Shown: positions 43,475-55,585 of the stretch, in pieces
Layout of the letters: each line of letters starts with the position of its first letter
Numbering within the stretch: the stretch's first letter is position 1
NCBI GenBank assembly: GCA_900491605.1
Contig: UESW01001870.1
Coordinates: 58,686-122,685 of the forward strand
Origin: Calamus simplicifolius
Lineage: Eukaryota; Streptophyta; Magnoliopsida; Arecales; Arecaceae
Reading direction: 5' to 3'
Length of the DNA stretch: 64,000 nt
Position numbers and translations under genes: made by a program
Notes under the pieces: model-generated
Seen by the model: the letters and a program-made list of their open reading frames with translations, nothing else
Told to the model about the DNA's origin: nothing
Database searches by the model: none

Positions 43475-45650
43475 TGTAACCCAGCTTTAATTACGGACAC
43501 ATGGCATCTAGGGAGTCCTGTTGTCGCTTAGGATACTGGTTGGACGTCTGGATTCCCGATAATTTCATGACCCGAAGCGTCACGTGGGGGTTTAAAAGGT
43601 GACGAGGGTGACTTCCTCCTTCATCCTGACAGACATCTTCTTCAGGTAATCCTTCCCTGTCCATGCCAGATTAAGAGAGAGGAAGGGAGAGAGGATGAGA
43701 GAAGGATCGGACCAGCAGCCAGTCCGATCCTTGGTTCGGCCCGGCGGCGTGCCCGTCGCCTTGCCGGCATGCCCATCGCCTTGTCGGGCCTGAGCTCTGG
43801 TCGGCGACCTCCACCGGTGCCGGACGTGCGTCCGGTGGAGGTCCGGCCGGCCATGCCGCCAGCACTATGCATGCCGTGCGGACAGAGAAAGAGAGAAAGA
43901 GAGGAAAAAGAGAAAATTGGGGAGAGAGAGAAGGAGGGGAGCCGTAGCCGGCTCTGGTCCGGCCAACGGTGGCCGGACCGACTCCAATTGGCCGGATTTG
44001 ACGCCGGCACAGTGAAGGTCGTGCGGGAGATGAAAGAGAGAAAGAGAGAGGGAGAGAAATTAAAGTTAGAGAGAGTGGGGTGAGGTGCGGCCGGCTCCGG
44101 TCCGGCCAACGATGGTCGGGCCGCCTCCAATTTGGCAGGCGGCGGCCTGGCCGCCGGCACGGCTCTCGGCTCCTCTGTTTCAAAAGAAACAGAGGAGCTG
44201 GGTGATAGGAGTTTTTGGGCCATTTGGGCCGTCCAATCTTTGGGCCATGTTGGGCCATTTCTGAAGCCCTTTTTGTGCAGGGTTTTGGGCCCTATAATGG
44301 GTCGGGAAATGAAAAATAAAATTATGGCCCGAATCTAGGTTGATTCTAGTTTCTTGGGGTAATTTTGTTTCCCCATTTGGGCATTTATATTGGGAGTTAT
44401 TCGAGCCCAAAGTTGGGCCCGTGGATTAGTTTGGGTAGAGTTGTAAGAGTCTTTTATTATTCAGATTTTAGAGATCTAATTATGAAAAATAATGCTGTAG
44501 GTGCCCAGTTATCCAAGTAGCTAGTTTATCAATTTGGATTTGCTTATTGAGGTAAGTAAGCCAAATATAATAATTTCATAAATTATGTAATTGATAAATT
44601 GTTGTATTTATAGTTTTATGCATACTTATGAAATGGAGTTTTATTGAATATTTTGGAAATTAGAAAAATTGTACCATGATTCTATAATTGAATATTTGCT
44701 ATAATAGCTAGTAATATTTGCAAAGTAATGGCTTATTATGTTTATGCCAAATATGATGATTATGATTATTTTAACTTTGCAAAGTGAATTGGTACTATTG
44801 ATATATTATATGCAATGGCTAAGAATGTACAAACCACTGTTTATTTGATATGAAAAGATTATGCTTATGATGATGCATGATGTGTGATATGCATATATAA
44901 TGATGACCCTGAATTATATTTATATGTGTCGTCGCGGTTCTCCTATGATATGGCATGTGGAGGCCACACATCTAGAGGATGTGTGCTGATTGATTAGATA
45001 TGGCATGTGGAGGCCACACATCTAGAGGATGTGCTCTGATTGATTATGATGTGGCATGGAGGCCACACACATCTAGAGGATGTGCTCTGATTGAGGAGTT
45101 GCAGGGCCGTGGGACACATAAGATATAATATAACAATGATTATATAAACAGTGGGTTTATTTGCAATGCATATTCTTGTATTTATAGTATAAAGCTTTCA
45201 AATTATTTTGAGTTGATATGCTTGTTCTGATAGCATGATAAATGCATTTGAAATTGAAGTTTTATGAAAATATGACTTGAATATATCTTGATAAGATATG
45301 ATGATATATGACTATTTTACATTTTTATAGGCTTACTTATTGAGTGTGAGCTCATGTTTACTTATTGAGTGTGAGCTCATGTAAATCTCATCATGTTTTT
45401 TCAAAGCCTCAGGAATGAAGAAGGATTTTGGGGTTGATGGAGCTTCTAATTAAATAAAATAGTTCCATATTATTGATGTAACCCTGATGATGCTTGTATG
45501 TAGGGCTTGTAGCCCAAAACTCATAATTATGGTTTGTAATAAATATGGATTTGGATTGACTTGTTATACTATTGCCTTAAATTATTTGTTGTGTCAAATT
45601 TGGGGACGCCTTGCATGGGCGAGTTGTCACCCTAGCTCTTTGGGTCTAGG
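43475..45650 (+). mobile_element. Diverged gypsy-type LTR, copy 2
   Basis: Same sequence as 14767-16935 with scattered indels. It starts TGTAACCCAGC and includes the GGCC-rich block (43740-44170), the tandem 53-bp units (44945-45095) and GACGCCTTGCATG near 45605. One short direct duplication (CTTATTGAGTGTGAGCTCAT, near 45336-45380) is private to this copy. No pol is attached. Confidence 0.65.
44945..45095 (+). repeat. Three tandem units of about 50 bp in LTR-like copy 2
   Basis: GATATGGCATGTGGAGGCCA units, counterpart of 16244-16400 with short losses. Confidence 0.85.
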
Positions 45651-46006
45651 GTGTTTTGGAGAAATAAGTCATTTAAATTCATTTTGATCCATTTTGCTAG
45701 CTTAAGATTTATTATTTTGTCATGCTTTAATAAATACATGCAGAATTCAATTATATCGTATGTGCTATCGGGTCATTCTATTTGGCCCGCGTTTTTAACT
45801 AAGGAGCCCCCCATACCATATTTAAAAAATGGCATTTTTGCCCTTAAAATTTCAGGACCAAAATATCCCTCCCCCCCCCCCCCAAACAGCCCCCCTGAGC
45901 CCGTGGCCCCCCTGAGCCCCCCAAACAGCCCCTGATCCTCCCGCCTCCCTCACTCCGGATTATCATTGGATCCTCGATTGAAGCAATTTCAACCTCAAGA
46001 CAAGCA
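45651..46006. other. 5' flank of FAR1-OTU gene copy 2
   Basis: Matches 16936-17275, including the C-run (45869-45883) and CCCCCTGAGCC repeats. No gene, and no terminal inverted repeat could be paired. Confidence 0.4.
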
Positions 46007-46098
46007 ATGGACAAGCAATTAATAATTTATGAAGGTGCTACGGTCACAAAGGTTAGTTTATATCTCCGTCTCCATTTTTTTTTTTCTCGGTTCCTGCG

Positions 46099-46383
46099 TT
46101 GTTCGGCCCTGTGTGGCCGAACATGTTAGCTCTGTTCGGCCATAATAAGCCGAACAACTTAAATACGTTCGGCCCACTAGGGCCGAACAGAAGATCTATT
46201 TGGCCCACTAGTGCCAAACAGAAGAATTCTTTCTTCTGTTCAGATGAAGGAATTCTTCTGTTCGGCCCTGTGTCGCCAAACAGAAATCTTCTGTTTGGCC
46301 ACACAGGGCCGAACAGAAGAAATATGTTCGGCGACACAGGCCGAACAGAAGATTTCTATTCGGCCCTGAGTGGCCGAACAGAG
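46099..46383. repeat. Array of short palindromes in intron 1 (copy 2)
   Basis: Same TGTTCGGCC / GGCCGAACA palindrome series as 17369-17650. Several arms carry single changes here (TTTGGCC, ATTCGGCC), and the second palindrome is TGTTCGGCC with AGCCGAACA, one pair short compared with copy 1. Confidence 0.85.
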
Positions 46384-47056
46384 TGTTTAATTTTTTTTGG
46401 TTTGATTAATTATGATTAGGGTTAAAATTTATTATTTGATCGTGCAGAACGATGCTTCGATCTAATGCAGTGTGATTGGCTCCGATTGTGTAATGGATTA
46501 CACAAAAGAATTTACAACTTACGAGGTAAAATTTAATTGCATTTATTTTCATATTATTTAACTGAGCAATGTTTATAATTGTATACCAACATAAAACTAT
46601 TTATTTTATAGATATTCAAAAGTAGAGAAGAAATGTGTAATTGGTGTCGGGAAGTCAGAAAGAGGAATGGATTTGTTGTTATTATTAAAAAATCTGATTC
46701 GGGCAGCAATGTTAAGAAACCAAGAATTATTTTTTCTTGCGAGAGGAGCGGTACTTGCAAAAGTAAACACATCAAGAAAAAGGGATCAAAGACCAGGGCC
46801 AGTAGCACTAAGAAGTATGGATGTCCTTTTCCTTAAGAGGAAGAAATTGGACACTGCAGATGATTGGATATTAATGGTCATTTGCGGTGTGCACAATCAT
46901 CCAGCTGCAAAGCATCTCAAGGGGCACTCATATGCGGGACGATTATCTAAGGAGGAGACTACAATACTAGTGGAGATGTCGAAGAGTTTGGTTCGGCCTA
47001 AGGACATTTTATCTGCATTGAAGCAAAGGGATGCCCTCAATGTTACGACAATGAAG

Positions 47057-47205
47057 AGCCGGAACCGTGCCGGTTCATGCCGGCATCTTCCGGACCCGTA
47101 CCGGTGAGTGTTGGACGCGTGCCGATACGTGCCGTACGCGTGCCAGCAACTTCCGGACCCCGTGCTGATACGTGCGGGCACATGCCGGCACCTTCGGACC
47201 CGTGC
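47057..47205. repeat. GTGCCGG-rich degenerate repeat (copy 2)
   Basis: Counterpart of 18326-18500, about 25 bp shorter and with units in slightly different numbers. Confidence 0.7.
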
Positions 47206-48138
47206 CATTTGTTATTACAAAGTGAATGTTTCTGTTGCGTCTAATTCATTCTTTAATGGTTTGCAGGTTTCTCGTCAGCGAACCCGGTCATATAATAAGC
47301 CAACAATCTTATTGATCAAATTACAGATGGGTTGAGGCCGTTCATCCAACATATCAAGGATGTTAAAGCTGACGACAACTGCGGATTTAGAGCAATAGCT
47401 GACTTGCTAGGATTTGGAGAGGAGGATTGGTCCGTATTATGAAGGATTTATTGAATGAGTTGCAATGTCATTCAGAGCACTATCGTGCTTTATTTGCTGT
47501 CGAAGGGAGGTTTCAGGAGATTGAGCATGCATTATCATATTTTGATAATGATCCACCTTTTGACCGGTGGATGACTATGCCGGATATGGGGCACGTTATA
47601 GCGTCCCGCTATAACGTTGTCCTATACCACCTCTCCTTGCAACAATGTCTTACATTCCTACCTTTACGATCGGTGCCTCTTCCTCCTTTATCCCACAAAG
47701 ATATTGCAGTGGCGTTCGTTAATGGCAATCATTTTGTTGAGGTATTAATTGAACAACTCTTAATCATGCTTAAATGACTAATAATTCATTATGTTTACTA
47801 ATTATATATTTTGCAGGTGTTTATGTTACCGGGTCATCCTGTTCCCCCAATAGCAAGCAATTAGCACAAACATCATTTACCATGTGCTTCTGGATGGGCT
47901 TCTTCATATGAATCTAGGATTCACGAGTTTAGACAAACGATCTCGTCGGATGTCATTATTAGCGAGACTATTGAGTTGTAGAAGTCCTTTTGCTTGCAAC
48001 AATCAATTTTGTATAATGTATGACATATTAATATTAATTCAAAAGATTTTCATTAAAATTGAGCCGAAAGGAAGTGAATTTTCATTCAAATTTCAATGTC
48101 TGTTACAAAAAGATGCACTATGTGCTAACAGATACAAA

Positions 48139-48548
48139 AAATGCATGCCCATTGAAATTTTTAAAAAAATCTATAAATAGGGCATCATCCCAGTCTTTCA
48201 CGGTATAAAAAAAATAAAAAAATAACAATAACTCTATATTTTCTTTTTTTTAAAAAAAAATTGCTGATCGGTGTCCTGTTGAGATCGTACCACCAACGAA
48301 CGTTGGAGGACGTTGGAGTTTTGGACGTTAGAGTTTTGGCTTCGGGTTGTACCTGAGTTTTAGCTTCCGGGTTGTACCTTGAAGTTTTGGCTTTCGGATT
48401 ATATGCGTGTGGTCCAATGAATATAATCTGCCATACACCATAAATATTATTTTTTAAAATATATATTTATATATATATATATGTGTGTGTGTGTGTGAAT
48501 ATTTATATATTCTTAGTTGCAAGTACATAGAAATCATTTTCAATAACA
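48139..48548 (+). repeat. Copia element 5' LTR, start missing (copy 2)
   Basis: Begins inside the LTR (AATGCATGCCCATTG) directly after GATACAAAA of the Mutator flank, so the first 130 bases or so and the whole PMD segment seen in U1 are gone. TATA box at 48172-48179, a TG microsatellite near 48483, end TTTTCAATAACA. Confidence 0.85.
48172..48179 (+). promoter_or_regulatory. TATA box of copia 5' LTR (copy 2)
   Basis: TATAAATA followed by GGGCATCATCC, conserved with the other LTR copies. Confidence 0.5.
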
Positions 48549-49628
48549 ATCTAAAGAAGATTTGGTTTTGGATGCGATCTGATCTCTTAGTTTGGATGCG
48601 ATTGATCTCTTCGTAGGATGGAGAAACAAAATCTTTATCAGATCCTGCACGATTTAAATAGGAAAAGGGAAAATATTAGATGGTTGGCTTTTCGATATTT
48701 TTTTTGTGTTTTGTTATTCATATTAAATAGTTTATATTTTTTTTATTTATGTGTGTGGTGCGTTCATCTATGAATCTCGTTCATATCTTCTCATGTTGAC
48801 GATATCAATTATATTGTATGATGTTGGATCATATGATTGTTAGTTATGTCATTGGATCATTTTTGCTTCATAAAAATTTGTACTATTTGTTGCAATCCTA
48901 AAAAATGTTGTTATTAAGGTGACAATGATGGTTATTTCACTAAGACAATGATGGCCTTATCTAAAGCTAGTTTGGTAGTTTCTTTTAGCTAATTTTAGAA
49001 TGACAAAAGAAAAAAGTTAAAATGTTTAATGCCATCAGTTGAGTCTTCTGATGATGTGAGGTAGTAGTCTCAGTATTGTGGGGGTAATGGTGCACAACAT
49101 GGATTATGGGTAGTGAAACAATTTCATGAATTCACTTCTATTCAAGTTTATGATGTTCATTTATAAATTATATTTTGTGGTAATCTTGGTTTACAATGGG
49201 AGCATCAGTGTTTTATTTTTGAAGATTTAGGATGAATTGTAAGTGATGAAATTCAAAACATTCTTTCAGAGTTTTTGATAAAAAGGGCTATCAGCAACTT
49301 TGAATGGAACAAGTAATTCAATTATCCCTCTGCTTGCAATTTAGTTGCATTAGTTGTTTGTTCTTCTATTTTAGTTCTTTTGTGAAGTAGCATGGTCAAT
49401 TATTATCATTCATGTGGCATAATTAGTCTTTCTATGTTAATGGACATTACTGTCCATATCATTAGCCCATCCATTATTTGTAATTTGCATATAAAATACT
49501 ACAAGTGGCTTAAGTTATTCTTTCCTAATTGTGCATGCATGCTCAAGTAGTTATTAAAGTTGCAGTCCTTCTGCTGTTCAAGTAGTTAAGTTATTCAGAA
49601 ATGTAAAAGAGAATATTTTAAAAATATA

Positions 49629-49727
49629 AGATTAAAACATAATTTGGTAGATCTTTTAACCAAAGGCCTTTCGAAGGCTAAGGTATTTGAGACATCGAGG
49701 GGGATGGGGCTTAAGCCCATATATTAG
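49629..49727 (+). pseudogene. pol: Copia pol C-terminal tail (copy 2)
   Basis: The same 32 codons as 21942-22040 (HNLVDLLTKGLS, SRGMGLKPI, stop). Both copies are identical in this stretch. Confidence 0.85.
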
Positions 49728-49875
49728 TTATCAGAGTGGACCCCTACCGTCATGGTAACCCTATGGTTAAGGTTCAAAGGAAAACAATCTCTGAGGTGAT
49801 ATCTGGAAGCACCACTTTATGAGTCTGTCTTCATCCCATCCATATGGTGTGTTGCTTTATTGTGACGGTTAGGTT

Positions 49876-50043
49876 GAGCATAGCTCTTAATAGATCCAAG
49901 GCAGTAAATTCAGCGAGGTACAATTCTATTGCATGTACCATTGGAGGATCTACCTTATCGAGCATAGCTCTTAATAGATCTAAGGCTGTAAATTCAGCGA
50001 GGTATGATTCCGTTGCACGTACCCTTTGAGGATTTACTTTAGT
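49876..50043 (+). repeat. 84-bp tandem duplication (copy 2)
   Basis: Two units of GAGCATAGCTCTTAATAGAT type, 84 bp apart, as at 22188-22355. Confidence 0.9.
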
Positions 50044-50435
50044 GAAAGTAGTCATGAGGTCGTGACTATGGGACTGGAGCGAATCCCTAGTAACTCTCAT
50101 GAAAATCAAGGCAAGTGCATGGCCTAATAGTGCTAATGTGTGTATTTTATACTAAATGCATGTTCAAACCTATAAGGTACTTGCACTAAGCACAGTAAAA
50201 TTTTAAAGTTTTAAAATTGCTTACTAAATTTAATAATTTATTTATTATTCTTTTGTTTTTATTTTTTTATGGGGGATTGTTAATGTTATCGGGCGTAATA
50301 AAAAAAACAAACGCTCGGCCCAATTTTTAAAAAACAAACACTTTCCCATTTAAAAAAATGAATGCCTGTAAAAAAAAATGCACGCTCATTTTTATAAAAC
50401 AAAAAAAATGCACGCCCATTGAAATTAAAAAAATC

Positions 50436-50443
50436 TATAAATA
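50436..50443 (+). promoter_or_regulatory. TATA box of copia 3' LTR (copy 2)
   Basis: TATAAATA followed by GGGCATCACC. Confidence 0.55.
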
Positions 50444-50737
50444 GGGCATCACCCCAGCCTTTCATAGTATGAAAAAAAGGAAAAAAAAAAGTAACAACAA
50501 CTCTATATTTTCTTGCTAATTTTTTTTTTAAGATTGTTGATCGGCATCCTATTGAGATCGTGCTGCCAATAGATGGACGTTGGAATTTTGGCTTTCGAGT
50601 TTTTCTTCGCACGTGAAGGGGACCAAATCTTCTTTAGGGCAGTGGTTTAAACCGCCTCCCAGGCCTGACTCTTTAACTTGCTCTTATTTTGAATATATTT
50701 TTTTTCACTAAATATAATCTGCCACATCATAAATATT

Positions 50738-50738
<1 letters not shown>

Positions 50739-50792
<54 letters not shown>
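50739..50792. repeat. TA microsatellite
   Basis: About 27 TA units within the copia LTR. The U1 LTR has a shorter run near 23081-23098. Confidence 0.95.
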
Positions 50793-50795
<3 letters not shown>

Positions 50796-50842
50796 TATTT
50801 ATATTCCTAGTTGCAAGGATATAGAAATCATTTTCAATAACA

Positions 50843-51641
50843 CTATCTTCAAGCCATAATTAATCATGAATTTTTTTTTGTAATTTGTATTAAGGCAATA
50901 TTTCATTGAGGTATAAACCCTTCTCTTCCGGCATATAACACTAATAGAAGAATGTAGCAAATAAGTTAGTTTAGTAAACAACAAGATGGATGGTAAGTAT
51001 CAAATTAATGATGATGCCCATATGCATTGGTTTCATCAATTAAAAAAATTATAAATTTTATAAGTTTGATACATGTCAGGAAAATAATCTCTAGCTAAGG
51101 ATGGTATGTTAAAAAAAAAAGTTAACATCATCATAAATTAAAATATTCAAGACACATAAGCTAAGATTCTCTTTTTCCACTGTTTTTTTTTTCATACTTT
51201 ACCAAAAAGTTTTTTCATAATAGAAGTGATATTTTCTTTTTTTCTCGCTGCAAAAATTTTTAGCATCAAAAATTTAAAATTATTCTTAATATTACATTTA
51301 TATTACTATAATATAATATATATTATTACAAGTTCAACTGCTCTAATATTATAATATAATTTTAGAATACTAAGCCTCAATCTTCTTCGTTGAGTTCTCA
51401 TAATGTATTAGTACTAATCTTCATACACAAAGAAATATAATAGCAAAAGGCCTATCATCATACAATGTAATGTGATAATAATATATATTTTAATAGATAG
51501 TATAATAAATAGTATAATATAATTTAATAAATTAGAGTATTATATAATTTGTAATATTGCATTCTCTCTCTTTCCCCACCTCGTCGGAGACCGATAGAGC
51601 GGTCGAAGGCGTGAAGTCCTAATCCTAGGGTGGCGGCGGCG
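50843..51641. other. AT-rich spacer between copia LTR and AP-3 beta fragment (U2), no gene
   Basis: Counterpart of 23152-23943, with a short insertion (cacaaagaaa) near 51427. No coding frame was seen. Confidence 0.55.
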
Positions 51642-51869
51642 ATGTTCCCCCAATTAGGGCCGACGGGGGAGAGCCTCAGCAAGGCATCATCGCTGGTGAT
51701 CCGGGTCGGCACCGACGCCACCTCTACGATGATCCCGACGACGTTAATATTATCGCCCCCTCATCAATCGCCCGGTTCGACTCCGAGGAGTTCGATGCTC
51801 TCAAGCGCCTCCTCGCCCTCATTGCCCAGGGCACCGATATCCCACTTCTTCCCCAAGGTCTTCCTCTTC
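51642..51869 (+). pseudogene. AP-3 complex beta-adaptin first-exon fragment, copy 2
   Basis: Same fragment as 23944-24171, starting MFPQLGPTGESLSKASSLV. This copy reads VIRVGTDA where copy 1 has VIQVGTDA; plant AP-3 beta has an Arg here, so copy 2 is closer to the ancestor. Both frameshifts (after GTDA, and before SHFFP) are shared with copy 1. No further exons are present. Confidence 0.75.
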
Positions 51870-52146
51870 TTCCCATGATCCAAGCATTTCTTGAAGCGAT
51901 ATTTTATCTTATTTCCTTTTCGATCGGTTGGCATACCTGCAGCACCGGTCTGAACTCGTTCCTTAATTTCTTTCTTTTCTTGCTGTCCTAAAGAGTGTAG
52001 CATCGCAATCGTTAGTAGTCGAGAAACTATCATACTTCATTATGCTGAAAAGTATGACTTTTTATGACCCTTTATCTGCTTCATCATGCTAAAGACTATG
52101 ATCTTCACATCTTGCTTCAAGATTAAACCTTGGGAGACATGATAGT
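51870..52146. other. Flank between AP-3 beta fragment and LARD-like element (U2)
   Basis: Counterpart of 24172-24446; no feature recognised. Confidence 0.4.
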
Positions 52147-54492
52147 TGATGCTGCCAGATCACCCCCCTCAAAAGTCCGCGAGCATCCGGTCGCCTTCTT
52201 CAGCGAGCCCAGAATCTTCCGCGAGCTTCTTGTCTCTAGAGCCTGTAAAAAGTTTCAGAGGCCAGAGATTCCGACAAGGATCCTCCGACGCTCAAGTCAG
52301 TGCTCTGGGCAATAGCCGTGAGCTTGAGGAAGCTCAAAAGAGAAGAGAGAGAGGCTCGGAGAAGAGCTATATGTGAGCAAAAATGAGCGTTTAAGAGTAT
52401 TGTTGTGGTTATCAGTTCTTAGTTACCTAGTCGGGGTCTCTCTTACCCATTTTATAGGTGCTTAGAGTTTGTCTGGCTTGAGTGGTTGAGGCCTCGTAAT
52501 GATAACTTTGATGAGTGAAGTGTCAGAGCTGATGTCTGTGAGGCATGGGGTTCTGCCACTTGTCAGAGCATTTAAGGTGATGGCAGGGCTTGCTTCCTCC
52601 TTTGGCATGTCAGGGCTGTAGGTTAAATCCCATCAAAGTGGGTTGCTGCAGCTGGTTGGTGGATCAAGTTCCGTCAGAGTGGGTGGCCATTTGATTTAAC
52701 CGCTGCAGAGAAGAGAGATAAAAGGTGGTGGAGTCTCATCATCATCACGAGCCACACATCCGTCTAAGATGAAGAGTTGGGAGTTGAAGCCAGCTGTCCC
52801 TTGTAAAGTGTTGACTATAGAGTGCTTGCATGGCACTGTTCATGGCCGGGGCCGAGGTGGCCGAGAACGTGACCTTTATGAGGCCATAAATGCCTTTGTG
52901 CGAGAGACATGATGTGGTTGAGGCGGGGCGACTTGAATGAGAGGCCGACTTAAATGAAGCGGGCCGACTTGAATGAGAGGGCCAAATTAAATGAGGCGGG
53001 GCCAACTTGGAAGAGGCCGGGATGGGACGATGCCGAGGCGGGGCCAACTTGAATGAGAGGGCCGACTTAAATGAGGCGGGGCTGACTTAAATGAGAGGGC
53101 CAACTTAAATGAAGCGGGGCCGACTTGGAAGAGGCTGGGACGGGACGATGGCGAGGTGGGGCCGACTTAAATGAGGCGGGCCGACTTGGAAGAGGCGGGG
53201 CCAACTTGGAAGAGGCGGGACGGGACGATGCGCCGACTTGAATGAGAGGGCCGACTTAAATGAGAGGGCCGACTTGAATGAGAGGGCCAACTTAAATGAA
53301 CGGGGCCGACTTGAATGAAAGGGCCAACTTGAATGAGGTGGGGCCGACTTGAATGAGTGGGCCAACTTAAATGAGATGGGCCGACTTAAATGAGGCGGGG
53401 CCAATTTGGAAGAGGCCGACTTGAATGAGGCGGGCCGACATGAATGAGAGGGCCAACTTAAATGAGGCGGGGCCGAGTTGGAAGAGGCCGGGATGGGACG
53501 ATGCCAAGGCCGGGCCGACTTGAATAAGAGGCCGACTTAAATGAGGCGGGGCCGATTTGGAAGAGGCCGACTTGAATGAAGCGGGCCGACTTGAATGAGA
53601 GGGCCAACTTGAATGAGGCGGGGCCGACTTGAATGAGAGGGCCAACTTAAATGAGACGACCCACTTAAATGAGACGGGGCCGACTTGGAAGAGGCCGGGA
53701 CGGACGATGCCGAGGGGCCAACTTAAATGAGGCGAGGCCGACTTGAATGAGAGGGCCGACTTAAGTAAGGCGGGGCCGATTTGGAAGAGGCCGGGATGAG
53801 GCCAACTTGGTCTTCTCCTTTTCTTTGCGTCAGTAATGCTCCACTCCATTAGATGTTGGCCTACATTGCAGCCATAAATGCAGGGAGAGAATAAGGCAAT
53901 AAATGCCTTAGAGATGCACGTGGCCTTTATGAGGCCATAAATGCTTTGGTGTGAAATACATAATATGCTGTGAAGCCGAACGGGGTGCCGAAGCGAGTGG
54001 TGCGAAGCTGGTCGGGCGGGAGTGCCGAGGCGAAGCTGGCCGAGCGGGAGTGCGGGGCGGGCCGACTCGGACTTTTTCCTCTCTTTGCCTACGTGGCTCC
54101 ATTCCAATAAATGCTGGCCAAGTCATTATGACTGTTTCTGCACCATTAAATGCTCAGCCAATGTCATTCTCTACCATTAAATGCTCCAGCCTTTTGATTT
54201 GACTATTGGCCATTAATGACTGAAGGTGGCCTTTCGAGAACCCCGTGGTCCTTTTTCGTTTTTATTCTCTTTCTTCATTATGATGAGATACTTCAGCAAT
54301 ATTATGGATGAAATATTTAATACCCATCATGCCCTTTGAAAGAAAGCCAAGTAGAATAATGAGGCCGCCTATGAATTAAGCGTCCAGGAACCGCCACGGC
54401 CATCTAGGAAAATCGTCTGGAAATTAATGTCTTGAGAGGATGCCATCAAAAATTGTTGCCTTTATTGCCCATGGGGTCAACTGACCCCATCA
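52147..54492 (-). repeat. LARD-like element LTR, left (copy 2)
   Basis: 2346 bp, TGATGCTGCC to GACCCCATCA, followed by the purine tract. Contains the minisatellite 52919-53812. Confidence 0.78.
52919..53812. repeat. GGCCGACTTGAATGAG minisatellite in left LTR (copy 2)
   Basis: Same units and nearly the same order as 25222-26156, with several one- to five-base losses. Confidence 0.93.
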
Positions 54493-54639
54493 AATGCCCC
54501 CCACACTCCTTGAGCTTATGTGACGCGCATCAGCTAAGCGAAAGGAGTGTAGAACTTTAAGAAATTTTGGAGGTAAATTACCTTATGCCGCCACTCAAAG
54601 CAGTGTACGCCAATTTCTAGGGGTATGCTCGTCAATCAG

Positions 54640-55064
54640 CCGCTGAGGCAAAGATAAAGCCATTGAGGCCGCAATAATGCGGCTGAGGCAGAGATAAAAT
54701 TGCGAAGCAAAAATAGAGCCATAGAGGCTACAATGATGCCGCTGAGGCTGAGATAAAATTGCCGAAGCAGAAATAGAGCCGTGGAGGCTGCAATAATGCC
54801 GCTGAGGCTGAGATAAAATTGCCGATGAGGCAACAATAATGCCGCTGAGGCAGAGATGACGTCGTTGAGGCAGAGATAAAGCCGTCGAGGCTGCAATAGT
54901 GCTGCTAAGGCAGAGAGAAAGCCATTGAGGCTGCAATAGTACCGCTAAGGCAGAGATAAAGCCGTTGAGGCTGAAATAATGCCGCTGAAGCTGCAATGAT
55001 GCCGTTGAGGCAGAGATAAAATTTTCAAAGCAGAGATAGAGCCGCGGGGGCTAAAATAAAATTG
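54640..55064. repeat. Minisatellite of GAGGCTGCAATAATGCCGCT type (copy 2)
   Basis: Counterpart of 26972-27389. Confidence 0.9.
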
Positions 55065-55070
55065 CCTCGA

Positions 55071-55585
55071 GTGTTTGTGTGCTGGTTCGGAAGGTGACTC
55101 GAGTGGGTACGGGCTGTTAGGGACTTGAACCGACTCGGAGGCGTATGCTAGCCAGACGAGTGGTGTTTCGTTAGCCGCGATGCCGTCGAGCTCCTCCAGA
55201 ACCGCCTTGGGTGTTTGTGCGCTGGTTCGGGAGGCAACTCGAGTGGGTACGGGCTGTTAGGGACTTGAACCGACTCGGAGCGTATGCTAGCCAGACCGAG
55301 TGGTGTCCCATTAGCTGCAATGCCGCCGAGCTCCTCCGGAACCGCCTTGGGTGTTTGCGTGCTGGTCCGGGAGGTGACTCGAGCGGGTACGGGCTGTTAG
55401 GGATTTGAACCGACTTGGGGCGTGCTAGCCAGGCCGAGTGGTATTTGTTAGCCGCGATGCCGCTGAGCTCTTCCAGAACCGCCTTAAGTGCTTGTGTGTG
55501 GTCCGGGAGGTGACTCGAGGTCGCTGGAACCATAGGTCTTGAACCACCGCGGGGGTTTTGCGGCCGGCCCGGCGGTGACCTTATG
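55071..55585. repeat. 141-bp tandem array (copy 2)
   Basis: Counterpart of 27398-27905; units start GTGTTTGTGTGCTGGTTCGG. Confidence 0.92.

Larger units (their letters stand above)
46007..47981 (+). pseudogene. FAR1-type / OTU-domain Mutator-derived gene, copy 2 (decayed)
   Basis: Same exon pattern as copy 1: 46007-46051, 46448-46525, 46612-47056, 47267-47741 and 47817-47981. Unlike copy 1 it has a start ATG (MDKQLIIYEGATV) and an intact acceptor TATAG before exon 3. Its own lesions are a TAA in exon 2 (about 46463), loss of one G in CCTTTTGCC (about 46830), a lost base near 47308, DDNCGF instead of DGNCGF at the OTU Cys motif, a lost C near 47430, and TAG for Trp near 47863. VNGNHFVEV and the end of the gene are kept. 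The transposase core is missing as in copy 1. Because the lesions differ between copies, most arose after the duplication, or are sequence errors. Confidence 0.8.
48549..50277 (+). mobile_element. Gutted copia internal region (copy 2)
   Basis: Matches 20893-22619 throughout. A short tandem repeat of TTGGATGCGATCTGATCTCT near 48567-48615 is private to this copy. The only coding remnant is the pol tail at 49629-49727. The polypurine tract GGGGGAT lies just before 50278. Confidence 0.75.
50278..50842 (+). repeat. Copia element 3' LTR (copy 2)
   Basis: TGTTAATGTTATCGGGCG to CAATAACA, 565 bp, longer than copy 1 mainly because of an expanded TA run (50739-50792). TATA box at 50436-50443. Followed by CTATCTTCAAG as in U1. 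Confidence 0.88.
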
